Assembly (NCBI GenBank): GCA_046351595.1
Contig: JAXLYE010000007.1
Coordinates: 62,001 to 126,000 of the forward strand
Source of the DNA: JAXLYE01 sp046351595
GTDB lineage: Bacteria; Myxococcota_A; Polyangia; Palsa-1104; JAEUJZ01
Length of the DNA: 64,000 nt
Direction: 5' to 3'
Shown here: positions 34,224-42,955 of the stretch, in pieces
How the letters are laid out: each line of letters starts with the position of its first letter
Position numbering within the stretch: the first letter of the stretch is position 1
The notes under the pieces: generated by a model
Databases searched by the model: none
Seen by the model: only the letters and a program-made list of their open reading frames with translations
Told to the model about the DNA's origin: nothing
Position numbers and translations under genes: made by a program

Positions 34224-34416
34224 GGCGACCCCTCCACCCATATTGTCGCACGATCGGGGGAAGGCGGGGGGCGGCAGGGGGCAGGCAGGCGGCTGGCGGG
34301 CGGTGGGCCGACGCCTGGCAGACGGGCGCCCGGCACGCGCTTCCCGGCCGCGCCGCGGGTCGGGCCGGTGCGCGGCGGAACCCAGACCGCCGCACGTTCG
34401 TGCTAACTAGAGGGGG

Positions 34417-35331
34417 ATGCGACGGCGAGCGGCGGATCGGAGCGAGCACGAGGACGGCCTCCGCTCGCAGGCGGCGCAGCTGCGGGGGCTGCCCGGGGAT
34501 CCGCACGGCGTCCTTCTGGTGCACGGCTTCTCGGGCTCGCCGTTCGAGGTGCACATGCTGGCCGCGGTCCTGCACCAGCGCGGCTACCACGTCGAGGTGC
34601 CGCTGTTGCCCGGTCACAACCAGTCGCTGGCGGCGCTGCGCGAGAGCCGCTGGCCCGACTGGCTGGCCGCGGCCGACGCGGCGCTGTGGGCGCTGTGGCG
34701 GCGCGTGCGGGGCGAGGGCGTGGCCGAGCCGCGCCTGGCGGTCATCGGGCTGTCCATGGGCGGCCTGCTCACCGTCGAGCTGGCGCGGCGCTACCCGGCG
34801 CCGGCTGGCGGCCACCTGGACGAGCAGGCGGGCGCGCCGGACGGGGCCTCGCCCGCGGCGGAGCGGCCGGTGATCCGCGCGATCGCGGTGCTGTCGTCGC
34901 CGCTGTGGCTGCCGCGCTGGCAGGAGCGGGCCATCCGCGCCCTGTGCCGCGTGCCGGGGCTGCGGCAGCTGGCGGTGCCCAAGTTCGCGGGCTCGGACGT
35001 GCGCGCGCTCGATCTGCCGCGGCACCGGCTGCGGCCGCCGGGCATGCCGCTGCTGGCGGTGCGCAGCCTGCTCGAGCTCATGGCCGAGGTGCGCGGCCAC
35101 GTGCCCGACGTCAAGCAGCCGGCGCTGCTGGCGCACGGGGTGCTCGACCACACCGCGCCGTTCGCCTGCCTGGCCGCCTTCGCGAAGGAGATCGGCTCGC
35201 CGCCGGGCACGCTGCACTGCCTGGCGCTGCCGCGCAGCTACCACCTGATCCCGCTCGACGTCGAGCGCGAGATCCTGTTCGCCGCCCTCGTCGAGCACCT
35301 GGCGCGCTACCTCGGCACGCCGGGCGCGTAG
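34417..35331 (+). CDS. Alpha/beta hydrolase, carboxylesterase/monoacylglycerol lipase-like
   Basis: The protein has 304 residues. The ATG at 34417 follows agaggggg. The fold is clear: VLLVHGFSGSPFEVH with the oxyanion region, VEVPLLPGHNQSL and the nucleophile elbow GLSMGGLL. The Asp in GVLDHTAPF and the His in RSYHLIPLD complete the Ser-Asp-His triad. The LPGH and GFSGSP pattern is that of the EstA/YvaK carboxylesterase group, which acts on short-chain esters or monoacylglycerols. A Gly/Ala-rich insert (GGHLDEQAGAPDGAS) follows the elbow. There is no signal peptide. It is divergent from the kinase gene and its 3' end is 7 bases from that of mtnD. Confidence 0.85.
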   Translation: MRRRAADRSEHEDGLRSQAAQLRGLPGDPHGVLLVHGFSGSPFEVHMLAAVLHQRGYHVEVPLLPGHNQSLAALRESRWPDWLAAADAALWALWRRVRGEGVAEPRLAVIGLSMGGLLTVELARRYPAPAGGHLDEQAGAPDGASPAAERPVIRAIAVLSSPLWLPRWQERAIRALCRVPGLRQLAVPKFAGSDVRALDLPRHRLRPPGMPLLAVRSLLELMAEVRGHVPDVKQPALLAHGVLDHTAPFACLAAFAKEIGSPPGTLHCLALPRSYHLIPLDVEREILFAALVEHLARYLGTPGA

Positions 35332-35338
35332 AGCCCCC

Positions 35339-35794
35339 TTAGGCTCTGGCCTCGCGGTAGACCGGCGTCCAGCCCGTCTTGTCCTGGAACAGGCGCACGC
35401 AGCGGATGCGGCTGGCGTCGGTCAGGAAGAAGCGGTGGTAGCGGTCGCGGGGCACGACGATGAGATCGCCGGGGCCGACCTGCACGCGCATCCAGCGGTC
35501 GTCGGCCGAGCGGATGTCGAAGACGCCCTCGCCGGCCAGGACGAAGCGCACCTCGTCCTCGGTGTGCAGGTGCTCGTCCTTGAACTTGTCGAGCAGCACC
35601 GGCAGGTTCGGCGTCTCGGGCGAGAGCTGCACCTCGTCGCGCGCGACGTAGCGGTTCTCGTCGCACAGCGCCTTGAGCGCCGGCTCGTAGGCCGCGGGGT
35701 CCGTCGACAGGTGGCGGTACAGGACGCCGGCCCGCTGCAAATCGTCGACGGTGCAGGGGGCAAGCGAGGCGTCATCAAGCCAAGAGAGCTGCAT
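35339..35794 (-). CDS. mtnD: Acireductone dioxygenase
   Basis: The protein has 151 residues. The ATG at 35794 follows aaggagatccgc. The cupin metal site is explicit: HLHTEDEVRFVLAG supplies the two His and the Glu, and RYHRFF the third His. It oxidises acireductone to 2-oxo-4-methylthiobutyrate, the last oxidative step of methionine salvage (or the off-pathway CO-forming reaction with nickel). It lies 32 bases downstream of mtnB on the same strand, which forms a methionine-salvage operon. The enolase-phosphatase gene (mtnC) that would act between them is not in the window. Confidence 0.92.
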   Translation of the reverse strand: MQLSWLDDASLAPCTVDDLQRAGVLYRHLSTDPAAYEPALKALCDENRYVARDEVQLSPETPNLPVLLDKFKDEHLHTEDEVRFVLAGEGVFDIRSADDRWMRVQVGPGDLIVVPRDRYHRFFLTDASRIRCVRLFQDKTGWTPVYREARA

Positions 35795-35826
35795 GCGGAT
35801 CTCCTTGGTACAGCGGGCGCGGGCGG

Positions 35827-36618
35827 CTAGCCGGCGAAGCGGCGATCGAGCTGCGCCGGATCGATGCCGAGCTGGTGCAGCCGCACCACCATCCCGAACA
35901 GGTAGTCGTAGCACTCGGCCTGCGTCTTGGTCTTTACCCAGTCCGCGCCCCAGGTGTACACGCCGTGGCCGCGCACCAGCACCGCGTTCGACTGCGGGTA
36001 GGCGACGACGGCGTCGCGCAGGCTGTCGGCGAGGTCGTGCTCGTAGGGGACGTTGTCGATCACCGGGACCTCGTGCACGACGTCGACGTGGCCTCCGGGG
36101 ATGCCCTTGACCATCTCGAGGCCGCGCACGCGCAGGACGCGACCGGACAGGATGCTCGCCAGGCAGGCGTTGGGCGAGTGGCTGTGCAGGACCGCGCCGG
36201 CGCCGCGCAGGGTGTAGGCGTGCATGAACAGCGGCGTGCAGGCGCTGATCTTCAAGCCGCTCGCGGGGCCGGGGCCCGACGGGACGCCGCAGCCCGGGCC
36301 GGTGCTGCCGCCGCCCGCTGCGACGCCCGCCTCGAGCACCGCGCCCGACGGATCGACGACGAAGATCTCCTCGGGCGAGATGGTCTCTTTGGGCACGCCC
36401 GAGGGCGCGATGTAGATGCGATCGCCCTGGCGCAGCGAGAAGCCGCCGCCGGTGCCCGAGGCCCAGCCGAGCTGGTACATGTGCCGGCAGAGCTCACACA
36501 CGCGCTGGCGCGCGGCGCGGTCGGCGGCGGCGTCCGTCTCGGGCGCTGGACCGCGGGTCGCTGGATCGGAGGCGGTGCCGTCAGCGCCAGGCTGACGGGC
36601 GGAATCGGCTGCGCTCAT
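35827..36618 (-). CDS. mtnB: Methylthioribulose-1-phosphate dehydratase
   Basis: The protein has 263 residues from ATG 36618. The class II aldolase/adducin fold is visible: GWASGTGGGFSLRQGDRIYI, PSGVPKE, the zinc-binding HSHSPNACLAS and RGHGVYTWG. The overall order matches MtnB. It dehydrates 5-methylthioribulose-1-phosphate in methionine salvage. About 35 N-terminal residues are low-complexity, and a Gly/Pro insert (GGGSTGPGCGVPSGPG) interrupts the domain after VLEAGV. mtnD follows in the same direction. In the Ser-Gly-Thr-Gly-Gly motif Gly replaces the Asn seen in many members. Confidence 0.9.
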   Translation of the reverse strand: MSAADSARQPGADGTASDPATRGPAPETDAAADRAARQRVCELCRHMYQLGWASGTGGGFSLRQGDRIYIAPSGVPKETISPEEIFVVDPSGAVLEAGVAAGGGSTGPGCGVPSGPGPASGLKISACTPLFMHAYTLRGAGAVLHSHSPNACLASILSGRVLRVRGLEMVKGIPGGHVDVVHEVPVIDNVPYEHDLADSLRDAVVAYPQSNAVLVRGHGVYTWGADWVKTKTQAECYDYLFGMVVRLHQLGIDPAQLDRRFAG

Positions 36619-36654
36619 TGTGGACAACTTTCGAGCCGCGGCGCAGCGCTGTCA

Positions 36655-36690
36655 ACCAGGCCGTAGACCAGGCCGTAGACCAGATCGTAG
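36655..36690. repeat. 12-bp tandem repeat x3 upstream of mtnB
   Basis: Three copies of accaggccgtag (the third with two changes) lie in the 93-base gap between the TonB-receptor stop and the mtnB start. They fall where the mtnB promoter should be, so they could be regulator sites or a neutral repeat. Confidence 0.7.
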
Positions 36691-36711
36691 GACGGACCGG
36701 AGCGCGAGCGC

Positions 36712-39700
36712 TCAGAAGGTGAAGCGGGCGCCGAGGCGGAAGTACAGCGGGGCCTGGAACGCGGTGGGCTGGCCGTAGTTGCTGTTGAAGACCACGGGGC
36801 TGCCGTCGCTGGCTTTGAGGTGCCCGAGGTCCGTCGCGCGGCCGGCGGTGATGCCACCGACGACCGAGGGCGTGTAGATGTCGTCGACGTTTGTGACCTC
36901 GCGCTGGTTGAACAGGTTCACCACGTCGAAGGACACCCCGAGCCGCTCGGTCTTGGTGAGCAGGTGGTCGTAGCCGAGGTGCAGATCGAACTGTGTCACC
37001 GTCGGCGTGCGCCCGCCCGAGCCGCGCGGCAGGATGAAGACCTCGCCGGCGCCGGCGGAGGCGTGCGTGCCCAGCACCTCGATGGGCCGGCCCGAGATCG
37101 CGGTGAAGGTCAGGCCCGCGGTCAGCGTGCCGCTCTGTCGGATCGGCTGCTGGTAGAAGCCCGAGAGGATGAAGTTGTGCGGCCGATCCGTCGGCAGCGG
37201 CCCGTTGCGGTTGGCCAGAAGGTCGAGGTAGTCGAACGAGGTCGAGGTGTGCGGGTTGAGCTGGCCGTTGTTGCCGTTGTACGTGCCGGGGTAGTTGCCG
37301 AGCGTGCGGCTGTACGTGTAGCTGGCCTGCAGCGTCAGGCGGCTGGACAGCCGCTTGTTGGCGGTGAGGACCAGCGCGTTGTAGGTGCGCACCGGCCGGA
37401 ACAGCGCGAACGCCTTGTACGAGTCGAGCCGCGTCTGCGCGCGCGCCAGCGCCTTCTGCGTCGCCTCGTCCGCGCCCGGCTGCATGGCCTGGTTCGACAG
37501 GCGCGTGACCTCGTCGTTGAGCTGCTTGAGGACGCCCTCGTCGGCGGGGCCGGGGTTGCCGAGGAAGTAGTCCGCGCCGTTGACCGACAGATCCTCGACG
37601 GGGTTGGTCAGGCTGCGGTAGATGTAGCTTATGCCGAGGACGAAGTCGAGGCCGACCTCGTACTGGAGGCCGGCGACGACCTCGTCGATGGTCGGCGCCT
37701 TGAGGCCGGTGAGCGTCTCGTACGGGGTGCCGCCGGCCACGAAACGGGTCGACAGATCGCAGCCCATGCCGAGCTGCGGCAGCGGCCGGCCGAGCGGCTG
37801 TCGCGCCGCCTGCGGGCAGGTGCCGGGTCCGGGCAGGGCGACCAGGAACCCGACGCCGCTGAAGGCGCGCTCGCCGACGTCGAGCGGGATGGACTCGAAG
37901 AAGCGGCCGTAGTTCACAAACAGCTTGCCGCGGCCGGGCTTCGAGGTGAGCTGGGTGAAGTCGTAGACCAGCCCGAGCCGCGGCGCGAAGCTCTGCATCA
38001 CGCTGAGCGCGACCTTGCCCGACGGATCCAGGAGCTCCTGGCCGTCCCAGCGCACGCCGACGTTCAGCACCAGGCCGGGCAGCGGGCCGACGCTCCAGCT
38101 GTCGCGCAGGTAGACCGCGTAGTTGCGCAGCGACGTGGTGGTGCGGAAGCTGTCGACGGGGATGGGGTTGCCGTCCTGGTCCAGCGTGCCGAAGCCGACG
38201 CGCAGCCCGAGGTCGGTGCCGTCGTCGGTGGTGTTGGCGTAGCCGCGGCCGGTGCTGGCGTCCTGCGGCACCGTGGGCTTGCCGACGTAGGTCAGGCCGC
38301 TGTCGTTGCTCAGGTACTGGAAGTCGAAGCCGGCCTTGATCGCGTGCACACCGAGCGCGTGCAGAAACAGCGTGATCGAGGCCAGTGCCTGGTGGCGCTG
38401 CAGCGTCTGTTCGCGGTAGACGCCGAAGCCGGTCCCGTACTTGGTGACGGGGCAGGGGTTGAACGTGATCGGGCCGCCGGCCGTGTCCATCACCTGGCGG
38501 CGGCACGGCACCACGTTCTCGAAGTCCGCCAGCGAGAACGGATCCGTCGGGCTGGCGGTCAGGTTGTACTGCGGCTGATCGCGCACCACCGGGCGCTGGC
38601 TCTGCGCCTGGTAGTGCATGCCGTACAGGAGCTCGATCTGCAGGCGCTTGCCGAAGGTCTTGCCGAGGTAGCGCAGCGACAGATCGTGGACCTGGTTGGC
38701 CTCCTGGTACTGCTTGGACAAAAGGTCCACGGACCCGGTCTCGGCATAACTATCCAGCGTCGTCGGCGAGGCCACGTAGGTCGCCGTCAGATCGTGATCC
38801 TGCGCTAGGTGGAACTGCAGCTTGGCGATGGCGTTGTACAGGCGCCGCGACTGCGTGACCTCCTGCGCATAGCTGATCTCCTCGGTCTGCAGCGCCAGGG
38901 CGCGCGCGCCATCGCAGTACGAGCTCGAGGCGAGGTAGCTCGGGCACTGGAAGCTGGTCAATGCGCGCGCGCCGCCGGTCATCGGATCGAACAGCTGGCT
39001 TCGGCCGCGGCGCTCGGTCGCAACGCTCACCGACGTCGCGACGAAGCCGCCGTAGAACCAGATGCGATCGCGCAGGATCGCGCCGCCCAGGTCGAAGCCG
39101 AGATCCCAGGTGTTCATGTCCGGGCGCGTGCGCGTGACGATCGCCTCGCCCAGGCGCGTCACGCTCTGCCCCGGGATCTGGTACGGCACCCACGAGCCGT
39201 AGACGCCGCCGTGCAGCTCGTTGCCGCCGCTCTTGGTGACCATCGAAACCACGCCGCCGGTGGCGCGACCGTACTCGGCCTGATAACCGCCGGTGAGGAC
39301 GTTGATCTCCTTGAGGAAGTACTGGCTGAGCTGCGTGCCGACGACGCCGTTGGCCGGGTCGGTGGTGTTGACGCCGTCGATGAGGTACGCGTTCTCGGCG
39401 CCGGTCGAGCCCGAGATCGAGACGCCGACCTCGGAGCCGGGGATCGAGACGCTGCCGTTGCCGCCGTTGAAGTTGCGCGGCGCCACGTTCGCCGAGCCTG
39501 GCGCCAGCGCGAGCGCGCTCTCGAAGGTGCGGCCGCGCAGCGCGGTGTGGCGCAGGAGCTCCTGGTTGATCTCGATGCCGGTGGTGGCGCCGGCGGTGTC
39601 GACGTTGGGCGCGCGCTCGACGATGACCTTGACCTCGCGGCGCTGGCTCGCGGTGCGCAGCGCGGCGTTGACCGTCACGGTCTTGCCGACCGAGAGGCGC

Positions 39701-40122
39701 AGCGCCGGGCGCACGAGCTGCGGCTTCTCGGCGCCGCCGTAGTAGAAGCTGACGACATAGTCGTCGCCGGGCGGCAGCTGGCTGAGGACGTAGCGGCCCG
39801 CGGCATCGGTGATCTCGGCCTGCAGCTCCGGCAGCGCCGGCCCGGTGACGGTCACCGTGACGCCGGCCAGCCCCTTGCCGGTCTCCTCGGCGGTGACCGC
39901 GCCCTGGACCTGCGCGTTCTGGATCTGCGCCGCGGCCCGCCGCGGCAGCCCGACGCCGATGCCGACGCCGAGCAGCAGCAGCAGCACCGCGATCGCGTGC
40001 GGTCGGCCCGCGCCGCCTGCCGTCCGCGCCCCCGGTTTCGAGGAGAAGACCGTACCCAGATCGTTCCGCGAGCGTGCCTCGTCACGCCGCGCGCTTCGAG
40101 ACTGCGCCGTGCTCCTTGTCAT
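36712..40122 (-). CDS. Oar-like TonB-dependent receptor with carboxypeptidase-regulatory domain
   Basis: The protein has 1136 residues from ATG 40122, which is preceded on its strand by a G-rich site. A long charged N-terminus leads to a signal segment (AIAVLLLLLGVGIGVGLPRRAAAQ). Residues ~70-150 form a CarboxypepD_reg Ig-like domain (VQGAVTAEETGKGLAGVTVTV, DAAGRYVLSQLPPGDDYVV). The plug domain has EINQELLRHTALRGRTFESA, ENAYLIDGVNTTDP and AEYGRATGGVVSMVTKSGG. A large barrel ends in APLYFRLGARFTF with a terminal Phe. The GRATGGVVSMVTKSGGNE pattern is typical of the Oar subgroup of myxobacterial receptors. It probably moves or binds a polymer or protein at the outer membrane; the substrate is unknown. 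It is a monocistronic-looking gene. Confidence 0.88.
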   Translation of the reverse strand: MTRSTAQSRSARRDEARSRNDLGTVFSSKPGARTAGGAGRPHAIAVLLLLLGVGIGVGLPRRAAAQIQNAQVQGAVTAEETGKGLAGVTVTVTGPALPELQAEITDAAGRYVLSQLPPGDDYVVSFYYGGAEKPQLVRPALRLSVGKTVTVNAALRTASQRREVKVIVERAPNVDTAGATTGIEINQELLRHTALRGRTFESALALAPGSANVAPRNFNGGNGSVSIPGSEVGVSISGSTGAENAYLIDGVNTTDPANGVVGTQLSQYFLKEINVLTGGYQAEYGRATGGVVSMVTKSGGNELHGGVYGSWVPYQIPGQSVTRLGEAIVTRTRPDMNTWDLGFDLGGAILRDRIWFYGGFVATSVSVATERRGRSQLFDPMTGGARALTSFQCPSYLASSSYCDGARALALQTEEISYAQEVTQSRRLYNAIAKLQFHLAQDHDLTATYVASPTTLDSYAETGSVDLLSKQYQEANQVHDLSLRYLGKTFGKRLQIELLYGMHYQAQSQRPVVRDQPQYNLTASPTDPFSLADFENVVPCRRQVMDTAGGPITFNPCPVTKYGTGFGVYREQTLQRHQALASITLFLHALGVHAIKAGFDFQYLSNDSGLTYVGKPTVPQDASTGRGYANTTDDGTDLGLRVGFGTLDQDGNPIPVDSFRTTTSLRNYAVYLRDSWSVGPLPGLVLNVGVRWDGQELLDPSGKVALSVMQSFAPRLGLVYDFTQLTSKPGRGKLFVNYGRFFESIPLDVGERAFSGVGFLVALPGPGTCPQAARQPLGRPLPQLGMGCDLSTRFVAGGTPYETLTGLKAPTIDEVVAGLQYEVGLDFVLGISYIYRSLTNPVEDLSVNGADYFLGNPGPADEGVLKQLNDEVTRLSNQAMQPGADEATQKALARAQTRLDSYKAFALFRPVRTYNALVLTANKRLSSRLTLQASYTYSRTLGNYPGTYNGNNGQLNPHTSTSFDYLDLLANRNGPLPTDRPHNFILSGFYQQPIRQSGTLTAGLTFTAISGRPIEVLGTHASAGAGEVFILPRGSGGRTPTVTQFDLHLGYDHLLTKTERLGVSFDVVNLFNQREVTNVDDIYTPSVVGGITAGRATDLGHLKASDGSPVVFNSNYGQPTAFQAPLYFRLGARFTF

Positions 40123-40211
40123 AGCGGCCCCCCACAGGCCAACCACGCTCTGCTTGGTGGTACCTCGGCTATCGTACCGGGCTCCCCGACCCGGCACCGT
40201 CGGAAATTATT

Positions 40212-41606
40212 TCACGTCGGTGCGTCACTCGTTCCGCGCCGCGTCAGGGCCGCGGGCTGGATCGCGGCCTGGATCACGCTCGGGCTCCCGCCCCGGCCCT
40301 CGAGCGAGCGGCGACAGCCGCCGTGCGCGCGCGCCGGCCGCTGGCGCTCGACGCGGCGTTTCTCGATCGCGGGCTCGGCCGCAGGCTCAACCGGTCGCTC
40401 CGCAAACCGCTCGGGAAGCGGCTCGATCAAGCGCTCGGGCAGCGGCCCGGGGGATGGTTCGGCCCGTCGCTGAGACGGACGGTCCGCGGCCTGCTCCGGC
40501 GGCCGCTCGATCAGCCGGTGCTGGGCCAGCCAGCCGCTGCCTGTCCCGACGCGGTTGCGGCAGGCGCTGGCGTCAAACGGGCCAGCCTCGCCCAGGTCCG
40601 GCGCGGGCTCGGCGCCCGAGAGCGCGAACAGACCCCACGCCGCCATCCCGGTGATCGCGCGCGCGGTCCAGCGCTCGCGCGGGTGCGGCGTCAGCAGGTA
40701 GTCGATGCGCCGCTCCAGCGTTCGCCGGCCGCACGAGGCGGCGCCGAGCATCGCCGGCTGCGGCGCGCAGCGGGCGTGGCGCGCGATGCGCAACAGGGCG
40801 CAGCCATAGTCGTGCGGCGAGACGTGGCCGTGCGACAGCACCAGCGCATCACAGGCCATCTCGCGCGACTCGCGCAGCCGCGCCGTGACCCAGTGCACGA
40901 CCGGCCAGAAGAAGAACAGCGCCTCGGCCAGCCGCTGCACCTGGTGCGACCACGGATCGTGGCGGCGGATGTGCCCGAGCTCGTGCAGCAGCACGGACTC
41001 GAGCAGCTCGGGCTCGCGCAAGAGCCACGCCGGCAGCACCACGATCGGGCGCAGGCAGCCCACCACCATCGGCGTCCACGGCTCGTCGGTGACGCGGGCG
41101 TCCGGCGGGCGCACGCCGAGCTGCGCGGCGCAGCGCACGAGCAGCTCGCGCGGCCTGCCGATAAGCTGCGGCAGCGCCCGCGTCGCGCGCGACAGCGCCC
41201 ACTGGCTGCGCAGCCAGCGCCGCACCAGCACGCCCACGATCAGCGCGTACCCGAGCAGCAGCGCCAGGCCGATCAGCGTCCGCGGGTGCGAGAGCAGCCC
41301 GGCCCACAGCTCGCGCGCCCAGCTGCCGCCCGCGCTCGTCGCGGTGACCGCGCGCAGAAGGAGCTCGCTCGGCCCGTACTTCACCAGCACCGGGCCGCTC
41401 GGCATGAAGAACTTCAGCAGCACCAGCGCCCACAGCGCGAACGACAGCGCCGGCCGCAGCCGGAAGAACCGCAGCCGCGTCACCAGCCAGGTCAGCGCCG
41501 CCAGCAGCGTGCCGTGGACCAGCGTGACACCGAGCGTCTGTACCCCCAGCTCCACCGAACGTGGGACGAGCACGTCGGCGTCCAGACACACGGCAAAGCC
41601 GATCAT
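40212..41606 (-). CDS. BlaR1/MecR1-type M56 membrane metalloprotease
   Basis: The protein has 464 residues. The ATG overlaps the BlaI-type gene by four bases and follows aaggagcg. Membrane helices surround TLVHGTLLAALTWLVTRL and LIGLALLLGYALIVGVLV. The zinc site is LLHELGHIRRHDPW, with the downstream Glu in RLRESREMACDALVL. This is the signal-transducing protease part of BlaR1-type sensors, which leads to cleavage of the partner repressor. The C-terminal penicillin-binding sensor domain of BlaR1 is absent. In its place are ~130 residues rich in Pro, Glu and Arg (PLPERLIEPLPERFAERPVE). The signal sensed is therefore unknown. Confidence 0.85.
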   Translation of the reverse strand: MIGFAVCLDADVLVPRSVELGVQTLGVTLVHGTLLAALTWLVTRLRFFRLRPALSFALWALVLLKFFMPSGPVLVKYGPSELLLRAVTATSAGGSWARELWAGLLSHPRTLIGLALLLGYALIVGVLVRRWLRSQWALSRATRALPQLIGRPRELLVRCAAQLGVRPPDARVTDEPWTPMVVGCLRPIVVLPAWLLREPELLESVLLHELGHIRRHDPWSHQVQRLAEALFFFWPVVHWVTARLRESREMACDALVLSHGHVSPHDYGCALLRIARHARCAPQPAMLGAASCGRRTLERRIDYLLTPHPRERWTARAITGMAAWGLFALSGAEPAPDLGEAGPFDASACRNRVGTGSGWLAQHRLIERPPEQAADRPSQRRAEPSPGPLPERLIEPLPERFAERPVEPAAEPAIEKRRVERQRPARAHGGCRRSLEGRGGSPSVIQAAIQPAALTRRGTSDAPT

Positions 41607-42064
41607 TCTCGGCGCTCCTTCTCCTTGTGGCCGCCGGGTCCCGTGCTCGAGCCGGCGCCGCCTCGCGTAGCCGCGCGATCGCGACCGGCGCGGGCGCGCA
41701 GCGTCTCCTCGATGCGCCCGAGCTCTTCGTCGGTCAGCGCGCCGCTGTCCAGCAGCTGGCAGACCACGTCCTCGACGCGCCCGTCGAACACGGTCTCGAC
41801 GAACTGCCGCAGCCGATCGCGCAGCGTGACGTCCTCTTTGTGCGCCGGCTTGTACAGGTAGGGCTCGCGCGCCTTGTCGACGTGCACCGCGCCCTTGGCC
41901 TCGAGGCGGCCGAGCAGCGTGAGCACCGTCGTGTACGCGAGATCGCGATCGTGCATCTCGGCAAAGGCGGCGCGGACCTCGGCCACGGTGCCGCGGCGCA
42001 GCCGCCACAGCGCCTTCATGATCGCCAGCTCAGTCTCGGTGAGGTTCGGGAGGTTCTTTCTCAT
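41603..42064 (-). CDS. BlaI/MecI-type transcriptional repressor
   Basis: The protein has 153 residues. The winged helix is typical: LTETELAIMKALWRLRRGTVAEV, AYTTVLTLLGRLEAKGAVHVD, REPYLYKPAHKEDV, then the dimerisation helices (LRQFVETVFDGRVEDVVCQL). The family cleavage-site region falls between these parts. The C-terminal tail is longer than usual (RAGRDRAATRGGAGSS). It should bind the palindrome at 42100-42115, 35 bases upstream of its start, and repress itself and the downstream protease. No beta-lactamase gene is in the window, so the targets may be other envelope genes. Confidence 0.9.
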   Translation of the reverse strand: MRKNLPNLTETELAIMKALWRLRRGTVAEVRAAFAEMHDRDLAYTTVLTLLGRLEAKGAVHVDKAREPYLYKPAHKEDVTLRDRLRQFVETVFDGRVEDVVCQLLDSGALTDEELGRIEETLRARAGRDRAATRGGAGSSTGPGGHKEKERRE

Positions 42065-42099
42065 GGGATCACAATTCACTTTTACAGGAATCAGTTTCA

Positions 42100-42115
42100 T
42101 ACTACAAACGTAGTA
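42100..42115. promoter_or_regulatory. BlaI-type operator
   Basis: TACTACAAACGTAGTA is an inverted repeat of TACTAC / GTAGTA, matching the TACTACA-nn-TGTAGTA consensus known for BlaI repressors apart from one central position. It lies 35 bases before the blaI-like ATG in an AT-rich island, and 217 bases before the divergent lipoprotein gene. The position supports autoregulation; control of the divergent gene is only possible. Confidence 0.82.
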
Positions 42116-42331
42116 ATCACATCGGCCGCGTAGAAGACGACCTAAGGAAGTAGTTGCTGCGACAAAGCCCTGTAGATACCGGGGCTTGCCGCGCAGCTCG
42201 ACGAGGCAGGGGTGTTCAACGGGGCGGGGCGGGCCCAAGGGCCGGGGTTCAGTCCGGGGTGCGCGTGCGCAAAACCGCAGCGTTCCTGACCGCTTGAGAT
42301 CTGGGCATTTCGTGAAAGGGAGAGATCTGCA

Positions 42332-42955
42332 ATGGACTACAGTGCGCTGAATCACTCGGGTAGGAAGGCTGCGGAGCGTGCGTACACCAGCAAGCGGAGC
42401 CGCGTGCTCACCGCGGTGGGGGCGAGCCTGCTCATCGGCTGCGGCCTGGTCGGCGGCTGTGACGAGCCGAGCTCGCCGCGCGGCGCGGTGCAGCGTGCGG
42501 CGCTGGCGCTGCTCAGCGACAACCACGCGGCGCTGCGGGCGAGCCTGGACGGCGGCGCGCTGGCACGCTACGGCGATCGGGACGGCGCGCAGCAGCTGGC
42601 GCAGGTGGTGAAGGGCCGCGAGCTTGTGCTGGCCGAGGCGACGCTGCGCTACCGTGACCAGCCGGTCGAGGGCTTCGATCGCCTGCGCATCTACTCGGTG
42701 CCGGTGCTCGACAAGGCCAGCGGCAGCCTGGCGCTGGAGGCCACGGTCACCTGCGCCGTGCACTGGGTTTCGCAGGACGGCTACGCCTACCGGCAGCCGG
42801 TGCCCGTGCGCGGCACGCAGCGCCTGACCGAGGGCTATACGCCCGTCGAGTCGTGCCGCGTGAGCGCCGTCAGCTTCCCCGGCGCCGGCGGCACCGCTCC
42901 CGATGCGGCGCTGTGCGCGAGCGAGGCGAAGGCCGACGCCGCCCCGCGCGGCTAG
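42332..42955 (+). CDS. Predicted lipoprotein of unknown function
   Basis: The protein has 207 residues. The ATG follows gaaagggagagatctgca. A signal segment (VLTAVGASLLIGCGLVGGC) ends in a lipobox at Cys 43. The mature part begins with helices (RGAVQRAALALLSDNHAALRASLDGGALARYG) and continues with strands (LRIYSVPVLDKASGSLALEAT). The N-terminal helical pattern recalls proteins in which a count of residues is followed by an NTF2-like fold, but no family is recognised. It is divergent from the BlaI gene and shares the intergenic region holding the operator. The last four bases (CTAG) overlap the stop of the convergent kinase gene. Confidence 0.65.
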   Translation: MDYSALNHSGRKAAERAYTSKRSRVLTAVGASLLIGCGLVGGCDEPSSPRGAVQRAALALLSDNHAALRASLDGGALARYGDRDGAQQLAQVVKGRELVLAEATLRYRDQPVEGFDRLRIYSVPVLDKASGSLALEATVTCAVHWVSQDGYAYRQPVPVRGTQRLTEGYTPVESCRVSAVSFPGAGGTAPDAALCASEAKADAAPRG

